Made by a program: the position numbers and the translations under genes. Below, piece by piece: positions 52,831 through 61,262 of a stretch of DNA of 64,000 nucleotides. Below the pieces are notes generated by a model. It ran no database searches and was not told where the DNA came from. It was given only the letters and a program-made list of their open reading frames with translations. This stretch comes from UBA2357 sp046295975 (GTDB lineage: Bacteria > Pseudomonadota > Gammaproteobacteria > Burkholderiales > Rhodocyclaceae). Positions within the stretch are counted from its first letter, which is position 1, and each line of letters opens with the position of its first letter. The stretch is taken from assembly GCA_046295975.1 (NCBI GenBank), contig JBKBMG010000013.1, positions 1 to 64,000 on the forward strand. The letters are read 5' to 3'.

Positions 52831-53877
52831 CTAGGCCAGGCGCCGCTGCACCGTCACGCGCACGCACCCGGGCCCGGGCTCGATGTTCACCTCGACCGGG
52901 AGAAAACGCGAAATCACCTCCGCGTTGGTCCGGAGATGGGCCGACGCCTCCGGTGTGGTGAAACGGCCACCGCCGGCCAGCGCCATCGGCAACAGCAACT
53001 GGTCGGCCAGATAGGGGCCGACGCTCGCACCACTGTGCAGGTAGTGGCGAGCACCCTTGGCGGCGCGGTCGGCCACCGCTTCGGCCGGCAGACCACGCTC
53101 ACCGAAGGCACAGAAGACTTCGGTCACGTGTTCATGCACCACGTCCAGCAACACCACGTTGCCCGGCCCCTCGCGCGCCGGCAGTTCTCTCACCTTCCCT
53201 TCCAGATCGTCGAAATGGCCGCGCAGGCGTTCGATCTCGCGCGCCGCCACGGCGCCGGGAATGCCAGCCACACGGGCTTCGGCAAACAGACCGCGGCCCT
53301 CGCCACGCTCGCTGAGATCCAGCCTCGACCAGGCCGCGACCGGCGCGACACGGGCGCACACCGTGCCCCCGCCAGCCGGGTAGAAGCCGTGGCGCACCAG
53401 CTCCAACTGCACCGGCGCCCCCATGCGCGCCATCAATGGCGCCCACGCACGCATCAGGAAGTCTGCCGGCGGCGCTGACGGATTATGGGTGCCGCCGCTG
53501 ACTTCGATCTCGCTCGGTCCGTCGGCAAACCACAGCGCCGGCACCACGGTCTGCAGCACCAGCGTGCAACTGCCCGCCGTGCCGATGGCAAAGCGATGCG
53601 AACCGCCGCGGATCGGGCCGGGTTCGAAGCTCAGGTTGTGCGATCCCGCCACCGCATCCGCCACCCGCGCACCGCAGATCGCCTGCGCCGCCTGCACCGC
53701 GGTGAGGTGCTGGCGCAGCAGGCCGGGCTTGCTGCGCCGCGCGCGAATGCGCTGAATGCGAAACGGTGTGCCGGTAATCATGGACAAGGTGAGCGCGGAG
53801 CGCAGCACCTGCCCGCCCCCTTCGCCGTGGGCACCGTCGAGGTCGACGATGCGCCGTGTCGTGTCTTCCAACTGCAT
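52831..53877 (-). CDS. rtcA: RNA 3'-terminal phosphate cyclase RtcA
   Basis: RtcA converts RNA 3'-phosphate ends to 2',3'-cyclic phosphate with ATP, in the same repair system as RtcB. The 348-residue protein has the family start DGAHGEGGGQVLRSALTLSMITG, the RAYW-like YPAGGGTVCARV segment, and near the C-terminus ASAHLRTNAEVI, which holds the AMP-accepting His. It is the last gene of the leftward RNA-repair series, 12 bases after the nucleotidyltransferase. Confidence 0.95.
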   Translation of the reverse strand: MQLEDTTRRIVDLDGAHGEGGGQVLRSALTLSMITGTPFRIQRIRARRSKPGLLRQHLTAVQAAQAICGARVADAVAGSHNLSFEPGPIRGGSHRFAIGTAGSCTLVLQTVVPALWFADGPSEIEVSGGTHNPSAPPADFLMRAWAPLMARMGAPVQLELVRHGFYPAGGGTVCARVAPVAAWSRLDLSERGEGRGLFAEARVAGIPGAVAAREIERLRGHFDDLEGKVRELPAREGPGNVVLLDVVHEHVTEVFCAFGERGLPAEAVADRAAKGARHYLHSGASVGPYLADQLLLPMALAGGGRFTTPEASAHLRTNAEVISRFLPVEVNIEPGPGCVRVTVQRRLA

Positions 53878-53889
53878 CGGACAATTCCT

Positions 53890-54720
53890 TCAATCTCGGT
53901 GCGTGGCACAGGCCGCATCTGACCGCGGCTGCGCCATCGCCACATCCCACAACAGGCAATCCAGTACGTCGCTGTCGCCGTCCGGCTGTCTAAACCCCTG
54001 CGGCGGCGCTTCGCGCGCAAGCGCCTCCTCGATGAACGCATGGATGCGTGGAAAGCGTCGCCCTTCGCCTGCTTCGCCGGTGCGCATCTTCAACTCGAGC
54101 AAGACGTTGATCTCGTCCGCCAGGGCGTCATCGCGCACGGTTCGCTCGGCCAGGTCGGCAAAGCGCATCGGCGGCATGCCATGGCCGGCATCCAGCCAGC
54201 ACACGGCCAGCAGCGGCCGCAGCACGTAGAGGTATTTCTTGAGACGAATGGTGTCGCCCTGCAGGTGCTCGCGGAAGTTCTTGCGTGCCATGGCGAGGTA
54301 GTGCCAACGCCCTTTCAGCCCGGAGTAGAAAGCCGGCGCGTGCGCGCGCAGGCGGGCCGCCACGGCCGCGTCCTGGCGGTAGACGACGGGCGAATCCAGC
54401 CATTCGAACAAGGTCGGATTGGAGCGGCGCATCAGCCGCAAGGCCTTGCGCAGTTCCCAGCCGCTGACGTCGAGCTCGTCGCTGATCGGCAACTCGATCA
54501 CGTCGCGCTGCGCCTCCACTCGCAGATACCACTGCGGCTCGTGCACGTACACAAAGCGCACATCGTAGTCGCTGTCGGGCGAGGCGAAACCCCAGCCGCG
54601 ACTGCCCGACTCACAGGCGAACAGTACGCGGACGCGGTGCGTCACCTCGATGTCGGCCAGCGCCTCGAGCACACGCGCACGCACCGCGCCGTCGATCGGA
54701 TGGTCGTAACGGAATCTCAC
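53890..54720 (-). CDS. RlaP-like DNA-polymerase-beta-superfamily nucleotidyltransferase
   Basis: This 276-residue protein belongs to the pol-beta nucleotidyltransferase group (PF10127) that recurs with rtcB. The active-site segment is FACESGSRGWGFASPDSDYDVRFVYV, with Gly-Ser and the Asp-X-Asp pair. The helical C-terminal half contains LKGRWHYLAMARKNFREHL. A GTG start at 54720, with GGGGAG upstream, is chosen over an ATG 14 codons earlier. It sits between rtcB and rtcA and is likely to add or edit nucleotides on RNA ends during repair (family-based inference). Confidence 0.88.
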   Translation of the reverse strand: MRFRYDHPIDGAVRARVLEALADIEVTHRVRVLFACESGSRGWGFASPDSDYDVRFVYVHEPQWYLRVEAQRDVIELPISDELDVSGWELRKALRLMRRSNPTLFEWLDSPVVYRQDAAVAARLRAHAPAFYSGLKGRWHYLAMARKNFREHLQGDTIRLKKYLYVLRPLLAVCWLDAGHGMPPMRFADLAERTVRDDALADEINVLLELKMRTGEAGEGRRFPRIHAFIEEALAREAPPQGFRQPDGDSDVLDCLLWDVAMAQPRSDAACATHRD

Positions 54721-54778
54721 TTCACTCCCCTTCCAGGTTGTGGCGGGGCGGTGGGCCACCACCCACCATCCCGCCGCT

Positions 54779-56008
54779 TCATCCCTTCACACACACGACC
54801 TGGCGCAGGGTATGCACCACTTCCACCAGGTCCGACTGCGCAGCCATCACCGCGTCGATGTCCTTGTAGGCCATCGGGATCTCGTCGATCACGTCGGCGT
54901 CCTTTCGGCACTCCACGTGGGCGGTCGCGCGCACCTGGTCATCCACGGTGAAGCGCTTCTTCGCCTGGGTGCGGCTCATGGTACGGCCCGCACCGTGGCT
55001 GCAAGAGCAGAAGGCTTCCTCGTTACCCAGGCCACGCACGATGTAGCTCTTCGCCCCCATCGATCCGGGGATGATGCCGAGCTGACCCTTGTGCGCCGCC
55101 ACCGCCCCCTTGCGGGTCACCAGCACCTCGCGGCCGAAGTGGGTTTCCTTCTGCACGTAGTTGTGATGGCAGTTCACCGCCTCGACGTCGGCCGCAAAGG
55201 GCTTGGCGATCACCTTGCGCGCCGCGGCGATGACGTTGTGCATCATCACCGCGCGGTTGCGTCGCGCGAAGTCCTGCGCCCAGCCAACCGCCTCGACGTA
55301 GTCGTCGTAGTGCGCGCAGCCTTCCTCGAAGTACGCCAGGTCGCGGTGCGGCAGGTTGGCGATGTGGGTACGCATATCGGCCTGCGCCAGTTCGATGAAC
55401 AGGTTGCCGATGGCGTTACCCACGCCGCGCGAACCCGAGTGCAGCATGAACCACACCCGCTGGCTCTCGTCCAGGCACACCTCGATGAAGTGATTGCCGG
55501 TTCCGAGCGTTCCGAGGTGCTTGTAGTTATTGGTGTTGTTCAGCCTCGGATACTTGTCGGTGATGCGCTTGAAGCCATCGACCAGCTCACCCCACATCGC
55601 GTCCACCTCGGCCGGCGGGTTTTCCCAGGATCCCCGGTCGCGTCGACCCGGCGTACGCCCGTGCGGCACCGCCGCCTCGATCGCCGAACGCAGGCCCGAC
55701 AGGTTGTCCGGCAGGTCGGCCGCGCTCAGCGTGGTACGCGCGGCCATCATGCCGCAACCGATGTCCACGCCCACCGCCGCCGGGATGATCGCCCCCACGG
55801 TTGGGATCACGCTGCCGATGGTCGATCCCTTACCCAGGTGCACATCCGGCATTACCGCCAGGTGCTTGTAGATGAAGGGCATGCGCGCGGTCTTCAGCAA
55901 CTGCTCGCGGGCCTCGTTCTCCACCGGCACACCGCGGGTCCACATCTTGATCGGGGCGGCGCCCTGCGCCGCGAGGGTTTCGTACTGCGTCATCTTCTTC
56001 TCTTCCAT
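54779..56008 (-). CDS. rtcB: tRNA-splicing/RNA-repair ligase RtcB
   Basis: RtcB joins RNA 2',3'-cyclic-phosphate or 3'-phosphate ends to 5'-OH ends with GTP and manganese. The 409-residue protein has the metal-binding PAAVGVDIGCGMMAART (Asp and Cys ligands), LGTGNHFIEV, HSGSRGVGN, and CSCSHGAGRTMSRTQAKKRF with the guanylylated His. The start is either the ATG at 56008 or an in-frame ATG five codons later. It follows two Y RNAs of the rsr operon by about 28 bases. Confidence 0.96.
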   Translation of the reverse strand: MEEKKMTQYETLAAQGAAPIKMWTRGVPVENEAREQLLKTARMPFIYKHLAVMPDVHLGKGSTIGSVIPTVGAIIPAAVGVDIGCGMMAARTTLSAADLPDNLSGLRSAIEAAVPHGRTPGRRDRGSWENPPAEVDAMWGELVDGFKRITDKYPRLNNTNNYKHLGTLGTGNHFIEVCLDESQRVWFMLHSGSRGVGNAIGNLFIELAQADMRTHIANLPHRDLAYFEEGCAHYDDYVEAVGWAQDFARRNRAVMMHNVIAAARKVIAKPFAADVEAVNCHHNYVQKETHFGREVLVTRKGAVAAHKGQLGIIPGSMGAKSYIVRGLGNEEAFCSCSHGAGRTMSRTQAKKRFTVDDQVRATAHVECRKDADVIDEIPMAYKDIDAVMAAQSDLVEVVHTLRQVVCVKG

Positions 56009-56036
56009 TTTCTACTTCTCGCTACCGCGAAAGGGG

Positions 56037-56150
56037 CGGGCGACGAGGGCGTGACGAAACATGCATTGCTCTACCAGCTGAGCTAAGGCGCCTTGCGGTG
56101 CCTGCGGGAATCGAACCCGCGACAGATGGATTTCCGTCTGCATTCGCCCG
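56037..56150 (-). ncRNA. Y RNA 2: circularly permuted tRNA-like RNA (Thr-like module)
   Basis: The minus strand holds, in order, a T-arm (GCGGG-UUCGAUU-CCCGC), the 3' acceptor strand AGGCACC, a GCAA tetraloop, the 5' acceptor strand GGCGCCU, UA, then a D-arm (GCUC-AGCUGGUA-GAGC). This is tRNA with its ends joined and opened at the anticodon. The acceptor helix has one C·A mismatch. The outer sequences pair as CGGGCGA/UCGCCCG and GACGGAA/UUUCGUC, a Ro60-type Y stem. D- and T-arms match tRNA-Thr-like sequences. Position between rsr and rtcB is the known place for YrlA-type RNAs. Ends are set at the outer helix; true ends may extend a few bases. Confidence 0.85.
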
Positions 56151-56161
56151 TTTGATCGGGG

Positions 56162-56293
56162 CCGACGACAAGGGTTGGCGAAACGTATTTTCGTGCTCTA
56201 TCCATTGAGCTACGGCCCCCCTGCATGGGGCCGACGGGATTCGAACCCGCAACCACGACCGTCATAGGGTGTAGTTCCGCCTGCATTCGTCGG
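56162..56293 (-). ncRNA. Y RNA 1: circularly permuted tRNA-like RNA (Arg-like module)
   Basis: Directly after the rsr stop the minus strand carries a T-arm (GCGGG-UUCGAAU-CCCGU), 3' acceptor strand CGGCCCC, connecting loop AUGCAGG, 5' acceptor strand GGGGCCG (7 perfect pairs), UA, and a D-arm (GCUC-AAUGGAUA-GAGC). The order is permuted relative to tRNA. The outer stem pairs CCGACGA/UCGUCGG and GGCGGAAC/GUUUCGCC. The 5' strand shares GAAUGCAG and CGGAA with Y RNA 2, while paired bases differ in a compensatory way (for example GGC/GCC here, GAC/GUC there). It is a YrlA-type Y RNA, expected to bind the Rsr (Ro60) ring. Confidence 0.88.
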
Positions 56294-56312
56294 GTACTGC
56301 ACAAACCAGTCT

Positions 56313-57896
56313 TCATGCTCCTTCTATTCGTATCGACTCGATCGCCTCTACCCAGTGGCCGGCACCGAAGCCGCCGGCCGCAAACTGGGCGATGACATCG
56401 AACACCGCGTCACCAAAGCCACCCACGTTCAGGATGTCCGACTGTTCGTTCGCCTGCGTGGTCCCGTAGGGCTGCAGGTCGATGCACACCAGCCGCGCAC
56501 CCGGATTGCGGCGCTTGATTCGCACCCATTCGCGCATCGTCGCGGTGGCACCATTGCGCTGTCCATCCACCCAGGACTCGTTGTCCGAGACCATGATCAC
56601 CACATCAACCCGCGCCGCCTCGTCGGCCAGCAATGCCAGCGGCGCCGAGCAGTTGGTGCCACCACCACCCACCGCAGCCAGCTTTTCGGCATTGGTCAGC
56701 ACCGAATCGCGTGGATTGAGCCTCACGTTCACCACTTTCTGCTCGAACGGCAGCACCCGCGCCGTTGGATGCGTACGCAACAGCGCCGCAGCGATCAGCC
56801 CCGCCACATCGACGCAGCGCACCCGCGTGGTCGCCCCCGCACGATACCCGGTCACGGGCGAACGCATGGAACCGGATACATCCGGGCACACCACCACTTC
56901 GCCGTCGAGCACCGGGACGTTGGCCAGGGCCGCATCCAGCGCATCCTGCAAGCCCTGGCGCACGACTTCCGGCACTGCGGCATCGACCGACCGGTATGCG
57001 GCAAGCAGCTGGTACGGGTAGGCCCGTGCGGTTCTGACCGCAGCCGTATCCGCCAGACGACGCGCAACCTTATCGGCCATGTCCGGCCGCTCGAATACGC
57101 CGTGGCGCGCCAAGGTGTTCAGGTTCATGCGCAGCGCCTGCCAACCCATCCGCTCGGCCAGTCGCGCCCACTGTGCGGTCGCCAGCGGCCGGTCGGTAAG
57201 CATCAGAAACGGCACATCCGGCACGTCGACCCCATGCGCCAGGTCGCTGACACCCTCTGCCATCGCCCGCCAGTCGAGCAAAGCCCGGACCTCGGCCGGC
57301 AGTTGAGCGCGATCGAACGGCTTGCCGATCAACCAGGCAAACAGCGCTTCACGCCAGGGCTCGGCCGGCTTCGGGTGCACCATTTTCACCACATCAGCGA
57401 GCGACGGCGCGTTGCCGATTGCAGCATGCAGCAGTTGGCGCACACTGGCTTCGTTCAGCCAGCGCTGCACGAGTTTCTTCGGCCGGGTACCAAGCGAACG
57501 CCGCCCCACCGCTCCGCTGCGCAGGATCTGCACGAAGTTGCGCAGCATTCGTCCGTTGTCGACCACCCGGCCAAAAGCCACCGGCAGCAAGTCGCTACCA
57601 CGTGCTGCAAGGATGGCCAGCAACAACGCCGGCATGTCCTTCATCATTCCCTTTTCGCGGGCATAGATCGCGCTACGGGCAATTTAGGCGTCGTCCAGAT
57701 CGGCACACAGCGCGAGCACGGTGTCGAGATGCATTTGCGCGTCTGCGTAGTAGGTCTGGGTCAGGCACCCGGTTGCCGCAAGTTGCGCCAGCCGATGCTT
57801 CGGCTGCAGCGCGTAGGCACCCGCGCCGTGGTGATTGCGCGCATTGATCGGCGCAAGTCGTGCAGCACGGGAATCGAACAACTGGGTATTTGCCAT
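56313..57896 (-). pseudogene. rsr: rsr (Ro60/TROVE-domain RNA-binding protein) interrupted by in-frame stop
   Basis: Rsr is the bacterial Ro60 ring protein that binds Y RNAs and misfolded RNA. From an ATG at 57896 (GAGG seven bases upstream) the frame reads MANTQLFDSRAARLAP ... LAQLAATGCLTQTYYAD ... VLALCADLDDA, then TAA at 57684-57686, and continues in the same frame with IARSAIYAREKGMMKDMPALL to 56313. Without the stop it would be 527 residues, normal for the family. The later part holds the HEAT-like ring and a vWA domain with an intact MIDAS, PDVSGSMRS. An ATG pair at 57642-57647 preceded by AAGG could restart translation, giving 444 residues lacking the N-terminus. Confidence 0.88.
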
Positions 57897-57937
57897 TTTG
57901 GGACCTCATCTCGCTTCGGCTTCGTTGCTTGAAGCAT

Positions 57938-57953
57938 TGCAGTATGCGTGCCA
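57938..57953 (-). promoter_or_regulatory. Sigma-54 promoter of the rsr-Y RNA-rtcB-rtcA operon
   Basis: The minus strand reads TGGCAC-GCATA-CTGCA, matching the -24/-12 consensus TGGCAC-N5-TTGCA except for one base. The start would lie about 30 bases upstream of the rsr ATG. The divergent RtcR protein is a sigma-54 activator, so this promoter explains inducible expression of the whole operon. Confidence 0.88.
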
Positions 57954-58043
57954 GCTATTGACCAGAACCTCCCGGAAAAACGTCAGGTATCTGTTTTTAA
58001 GCAACTATTTCCATTCTTGCGATCACGGCCGAGTCTACCGACC

Positions 58044-58060
58044 GACGACGAATCATCGTC
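58044..58060. promoter_or_regulatory. Inverted repeat, candidate RtcR upstream activating site
   Basis: GACGA-CGAATCA-TCGTC is a short dyad about 100 bases upstream of the sigma-54 promoter and 43 bases before rtcR. The spacing suits an enhancer site for RtcR. Only one copy is seen, so the assignment is tentative. Confidence 0.4.
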
Positions 58061-58103
58061 TTTCTGATAATCTAATCTCGTAACGTATCTCATCGGATAA
58101 TTC

Positions 58104-59717
58104 ATGACGAAGCATACCGTCGCTATCGGCTTCCTCGGCACCGTGCTCGACTATGGCGGACGCGACACCCAGCGCTGGAGCAAGTGGCGTCCATCTGTAG
58201 GCTTGTGTCAGCAGGAAGACCTGGTGATCGACCGTCTGGAACTGCTGCACGACGCGCGCAGCCGCCGGCTGTTCGAACGAGTTCGGGACGACATCGCATC
58301 GGTGTCGCCAGAAACCGAGGTACACAGCGTGGAAGTGAGCCTGCGCGACCCATGGGACTTCGAGGAGGTGTATGCGACCCTTCACGACTTCGCCCGTGGC
58401 TATGCCTTCGATACCGACGCCGAGGACTACCTGATCCACATCACCACCGGCACCCACGTGGCGCAGATCTGCTGGTTTCTGCTCGCCGAGGCGCGCTACC
58501 TGCCGGCACGACTGGTGCAGACCTCGCCGCCGCGCAAGACCGCGCCCAACGACACCGTCGGCAGCTACACCCTTATCGATCTCGATTTGTCGCGCTACAG
58601 CCGCATCGCCAGCCGCTTTGCGGATGAACGCGACACCGCCGTGTCCCACCTGAAGTCGGGCATCGCCACGCGCAACCCACGCTTCAACCGGATGATCGAA
58701 CACATCGAACAGGTCGCATTGCGCTCGCGCGCGCCGCTATTACTGTGCGGCCCGACGGGCGCGGGAAAATCGTTTCTCGCGCGCCGGGTCTACGAGATCC
58801 GCAGGACGCGGCACCAACTCGACGGGCGCTTCGTGGAAGTCAATTGCGCCACGCTGCGCGGCGAAAGTGCGATGTCGGCACTGTTCGGCCACGTCAAGGG
58901 CGCCTTCACCGGGGCGCAGACTGAGCGCGCCGGCCTGCTGCGTGCCGCCCACGGCGGTTTGCTGTTCCTGGATGAAATCGGCGAGCTGGGGCTGGACGAG
59001 CAGGCCATGCTGCTCAAGGCGATCGAGGAGAAGCGCTTTTTCCCGTTCGGCGGCGACCGTGAGGTGGAAAGCGACTTCCAGCTCATCTCGGGCACGGTGC
59101 GCGACCTGCGCCAATGGGTCGCCGAGGGGCGCTTCCGCGAGGATCTCTACGCCCGCATCAACCTCTGGCGATTCGAACTGCCAGGCCTGGCCGAACGCAG
59201 CGAGGACGTCGAGCCCAACCTCGACTTCGAACTCGAACGCTTCGCCCGCGAACACGGCCACCGCGTCCGCTTCCACACCGAGGCGCGACGCGCCTACCTG
59301 CGCTTTGCCACCTCACCGGACGCGCGCTGGCCGGGCAACTTCCGCGAACTGTCGGCCAGCGTCACGCGCATGGCCACCCTCGCCAACGCCGGCCGCATCA
59401 CCGAGGACGGCGTCGCCGACGAAATCGACCGCCTGCGCGACGCCTGGCTCCCCGCAAGCGCTCAACGCGACACGCTGACGACCCTGTTGGGCGACGCCGC
59501 CGACCGCCTCGACCTCTTCGATCGCATCCAGCTCGAAGGCGTCATCGCCGTCTGTCGCCGCGCCCGCAGCCTGTCCGAAGCCGGCCGCCAGCTGTTCGCC
59601 GCCTCGCGCGAGGAAAGGGCCAGCCGCAACGACGCCGACCGCTTGCGCAAGTACCTTGCACGCTTCGGCCTGGAGTGGGGGGCGCTGAGGGAGGGGAAGG
59701 ACGCGGGATCAAGCTGA
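58104..59717 (+). CDS. rtcR: RtcR, CARF-domain sigma-54 activator of the RNA-repair operon
   Basis: RtcR activates the rsr/rtcBA operon. The 537-residue protein has an N-terminal CARF domain (about 1-185, HITTGTHVAQICWFLLAEARYLPARLVQ), thought to bind RNA fragments with 2',3'-cyclic-phosphate ends. An AAA+ domain follows with Walker A GPTGAGKS (216-223), the sigma-54 contact motif GAFTGA (266-271), Walker B GGLLFLDEIGEL and WPGNFRELSASVTRM. The C-terminal helix-turn-helix is LEGVIAVCRRARSLSEAGRQLF. All motifs are intact. It is divergent from rsr, with the sigma-54 promoter between them. Confidence 0.96.
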   Translation: MTKHTVAIGFLGTVLDYGGRDTQRWSKWRPSVGLCQQEDLVIDRLELLHDARSRRLFERVRDDIASVSPETEVHSVEVSLRDPWDFEEVYATLHDFARGYAFDTDAEDYLIHITTGTHVAQICWFLLAEARYLPARLVQTSPPRKTAPNDTVGSYTLIDLDLSRYSRIASRFADERDTAVSHLKSGIATRNPRFNRMIEHIEQVALRSRAPLLLCGPTGAGKSFLARRVYEIRRTRHQLDGRFVEVNCATLRGESAMSALFGHVKGAFTGAQTERAGLLRAAHGGLLFLDEIGELGLDEQAMLLKAIEEKRFFPFGGDREVESDFQLISGTVRDLRQWVAEGRFREDLYARINLWRFELPGLAERSEDVEPNLDFELERFAREHGHRVRFHTEARRAYLRFATSPDARWPGNFRELSASVTRMATLANAGRITEDGVADEIDRLRDAWLPASAQRDTLTTLLGDAADRLDLFDRIQLEGVIAVCRRARSLSEAGRQLFAASREERASRNDADRLRKYLARFGLEWGALREGKDAGSS

Positions 59718-59883
59718 AGCGAGGATTGGCGCCCTCTCGTTCGAGCAGGATGCGGCACCCAAGGGAAATGCTGAAGAAGGCGAGACATCAGTCCGTTTGC
59801 ATTTTTATTTTTAGAAATGTAGACTCCGGAAGCTGTCGAGCATATCCCTAGTCACTATACCAAGCCGAATTCATGGAGTGCGC

Positions 59884-60369
59884 ATGTCGTCACATCAGGA
59901 CTTCTTCGTCAAAATTCAGGGCATACAGGGTGAATCCAAGGACGCCAAGCATCGTGGCTGGATTGATGTACTGTCCTGGGCCTATGGCGTCTCCCAGAGT
60001 GCCTCGACAGAAGTAGGCGGAGGCGGAGGCGTCGGGCGCGCGCATTTTTCCGCGTTGACCTTCATCCACGAAGTAGATCGATCTTCGCCAAACCTGATGC
60101 AATACTGCGCAGCTGGAAAGCACATCGATATCGTCGAGCTCGTGTGCTGCAAGGCCGGTGATGGCCCTCAGGAGTACATACACCTATACCTTGAAGATTG
60201 CCTCATCACTCGGGTCACTCCGTTCGGAAAGCCCGATTCAGCTCGGGTACTGGAGGGTGTCGCAATCTCGTTTGCCAAGATCAGGATCGAAACCCGAGAG
60301 CAGCGCGCAAATGGTTCGATGACCGCAGCCATTACCGGCACGTGGGACATAAAGCGCAATGTTGCGTAG
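59884..60369 (+). CDS. hcp: Hcp-family type VI secretion protein
   Basis: Hcp proteins form the inner tube of the type VI secretion machine and can carry effectors. This 161-residue protein has the family start FFVKIQGIQGESKDAKHRGWIDVLSWAYG, the central LTFIHEVDRSSPNLMQYCAAGKHI and the end VAISFAKIRIETREQ ... GTWDIKRN. The ATG at 59884 has GGAG five bases upstream. No other T6SS structural gene lies in the window, so this is an orphan hcp. Its stop overlaps the start of the next gene. Base composition of this gene and the three after it is visibly less GC-rich than neighbours. Confidence 0.9.
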   Translation: MSSHQDFFVKIQGIQGESKDAKHRGWIDVLSWAYGVSQSASTEVGGGGGVGRAHFSALTFIHEVDRSSPNLMQYCAAGKHIDIVELVCCKAGDGPQEYIHLYLEDCLITRVTPFGKPDSARVLEGVAISFAKIRIETREQRANGSMTAAITGTWDIKRNVA

Positions 60370-61261
60370 TCAAGCATTGATGTCACAGGACCGTGCGCAT
60401 TCGGTAACTGTTGACGTCACCCCCTGCGACAACACGGCTGCGATCGGCCCAACGCAGGCCATCTGCTTGGCATGCGTCAACATAGCCGCGGCACTCTGGG
60501 TCTTCTGGTTCGCATATGCACTGGCATGGTTAGGCGTCCCCGGCCGGGAACGCTTCAGTGATCCAGGCATCTATCTTGGCGCCGTATCAGCCAAAGCAAC
60601 TCTGCTGTCTGCGCTACTAGCGGCACTCTGCGGGGCTGTGACATACGCGGTCGCTCGCCCGCTTGCCCCTTCGCGAAACCTTTGGCTTGCCTTCTCGACG
60701 ACAACGACGCTGCTTACTCTCCTGGCAGCGTTCATTGGGTGGACGCCAGCCTGGGCAGCGATCTGCTTTCTACTGGGCATCATGCTTGTGACGGAAGTCG
60801 GCGGACGCCTCTCGGTCTGGCGCGGACGGCCAGCCCCTTACACACCAGCACAGCATCGGCTTTATAAGGAACCGCTGTCTCTTGCACTTATGGCCTCAGC
60901 GACGGCCGTCATGGTTTTCTATAACCCGGTACTCAAGAACTACACGATGTTTCGTCTTATGCCGGTCTACATTCTCCGACATGAGTACTCATGGGCACTA
61001 CCTCTTTACGAGGCACTGACAATTTATGTCACACCGATGCTTCTGGCTATCGTCATGGTCATTGCCCTGCGCTTACTTACGCGTACCGCTATACCGTTAA
61101 GCACGTTCGCTATCACTCTGACAATTCTCGTCTCCAGCCTAACCTACGCCAACGCTCAACGGTGGTTCATGCGCGAAGACCTTTGGTCGCCGCTCTTCGC
61201 AGTCACCGCTGTATGCACTATTGGCTCCCTATTCATGATCAACCGGAAAAATCGGAGATAA
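60359..61261 (+). CDS. Multi-pass membrane protein of unknown function
   Basis: I do not recognise this 300-residue protein. Hydrophobic segments at about 34-60, 73-95, 107-127, 129-148, 172-194, 216-240, 248-266 and 276-294 suggest eight membrane helices. There are no transporter motifs I can name. The frame opens at an ATG (60359) overlapping the hcp stop; an ATG seven codons later (60380) is also possible. The tight spacing to hcp and the next gene implies one operon. It may be an Hcp-linked effector or its protective partner (inference). Confidence 0.65.
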   Translation: MLRSQALMSQDRAHSVTVDVTPCDNTAAIGPTQAICLACVNIAAALWVFWFAYALAWLGVPGRERFSDPGIYLGAVSAKATLLSALLAALCGAVTYAVARPLAPSRNLWLAFSTTTTLLTLLAAFIGWTPAWAAICFLLGIMLVTEVGGRLSVWRGRPAPYTPAQHRLYKEPLSLALMASATAVMVFYNPVLKNYTMFRLMPVYILRHEYSWALPLYEALTIYVTPMLLAIVMVIALRLLTRTAIPLSTFAITLTILVSSLTYANAQRWFMREDLWSPLFAVTAVCTIGSLFMINRKNRR

Positions 61262-61262
61262 C

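Noticed and set aside
56037..56293. Ordinary tRNA genes on the minus strand
   Set aside because: D-arm and T-arm motifs are clear, but the T-arm precedes the D-arm in each unit and there is no anticodon arm; the only consistent fold is the permuted Y RNA form.
57684..57896. Independent 70-residue small protein upstream of rsr
   Set aside because: Its sequence is the N-terminus of Ro60, and the downstream frame continues in register after the TAA, so it is part of rsr.
58104..58660. CRISPR association, because of the CARF domain
   Set aside because: The CARF domain is the normal sensor of RtcR; there is no repeat-spacer array and no cas gene in the window.
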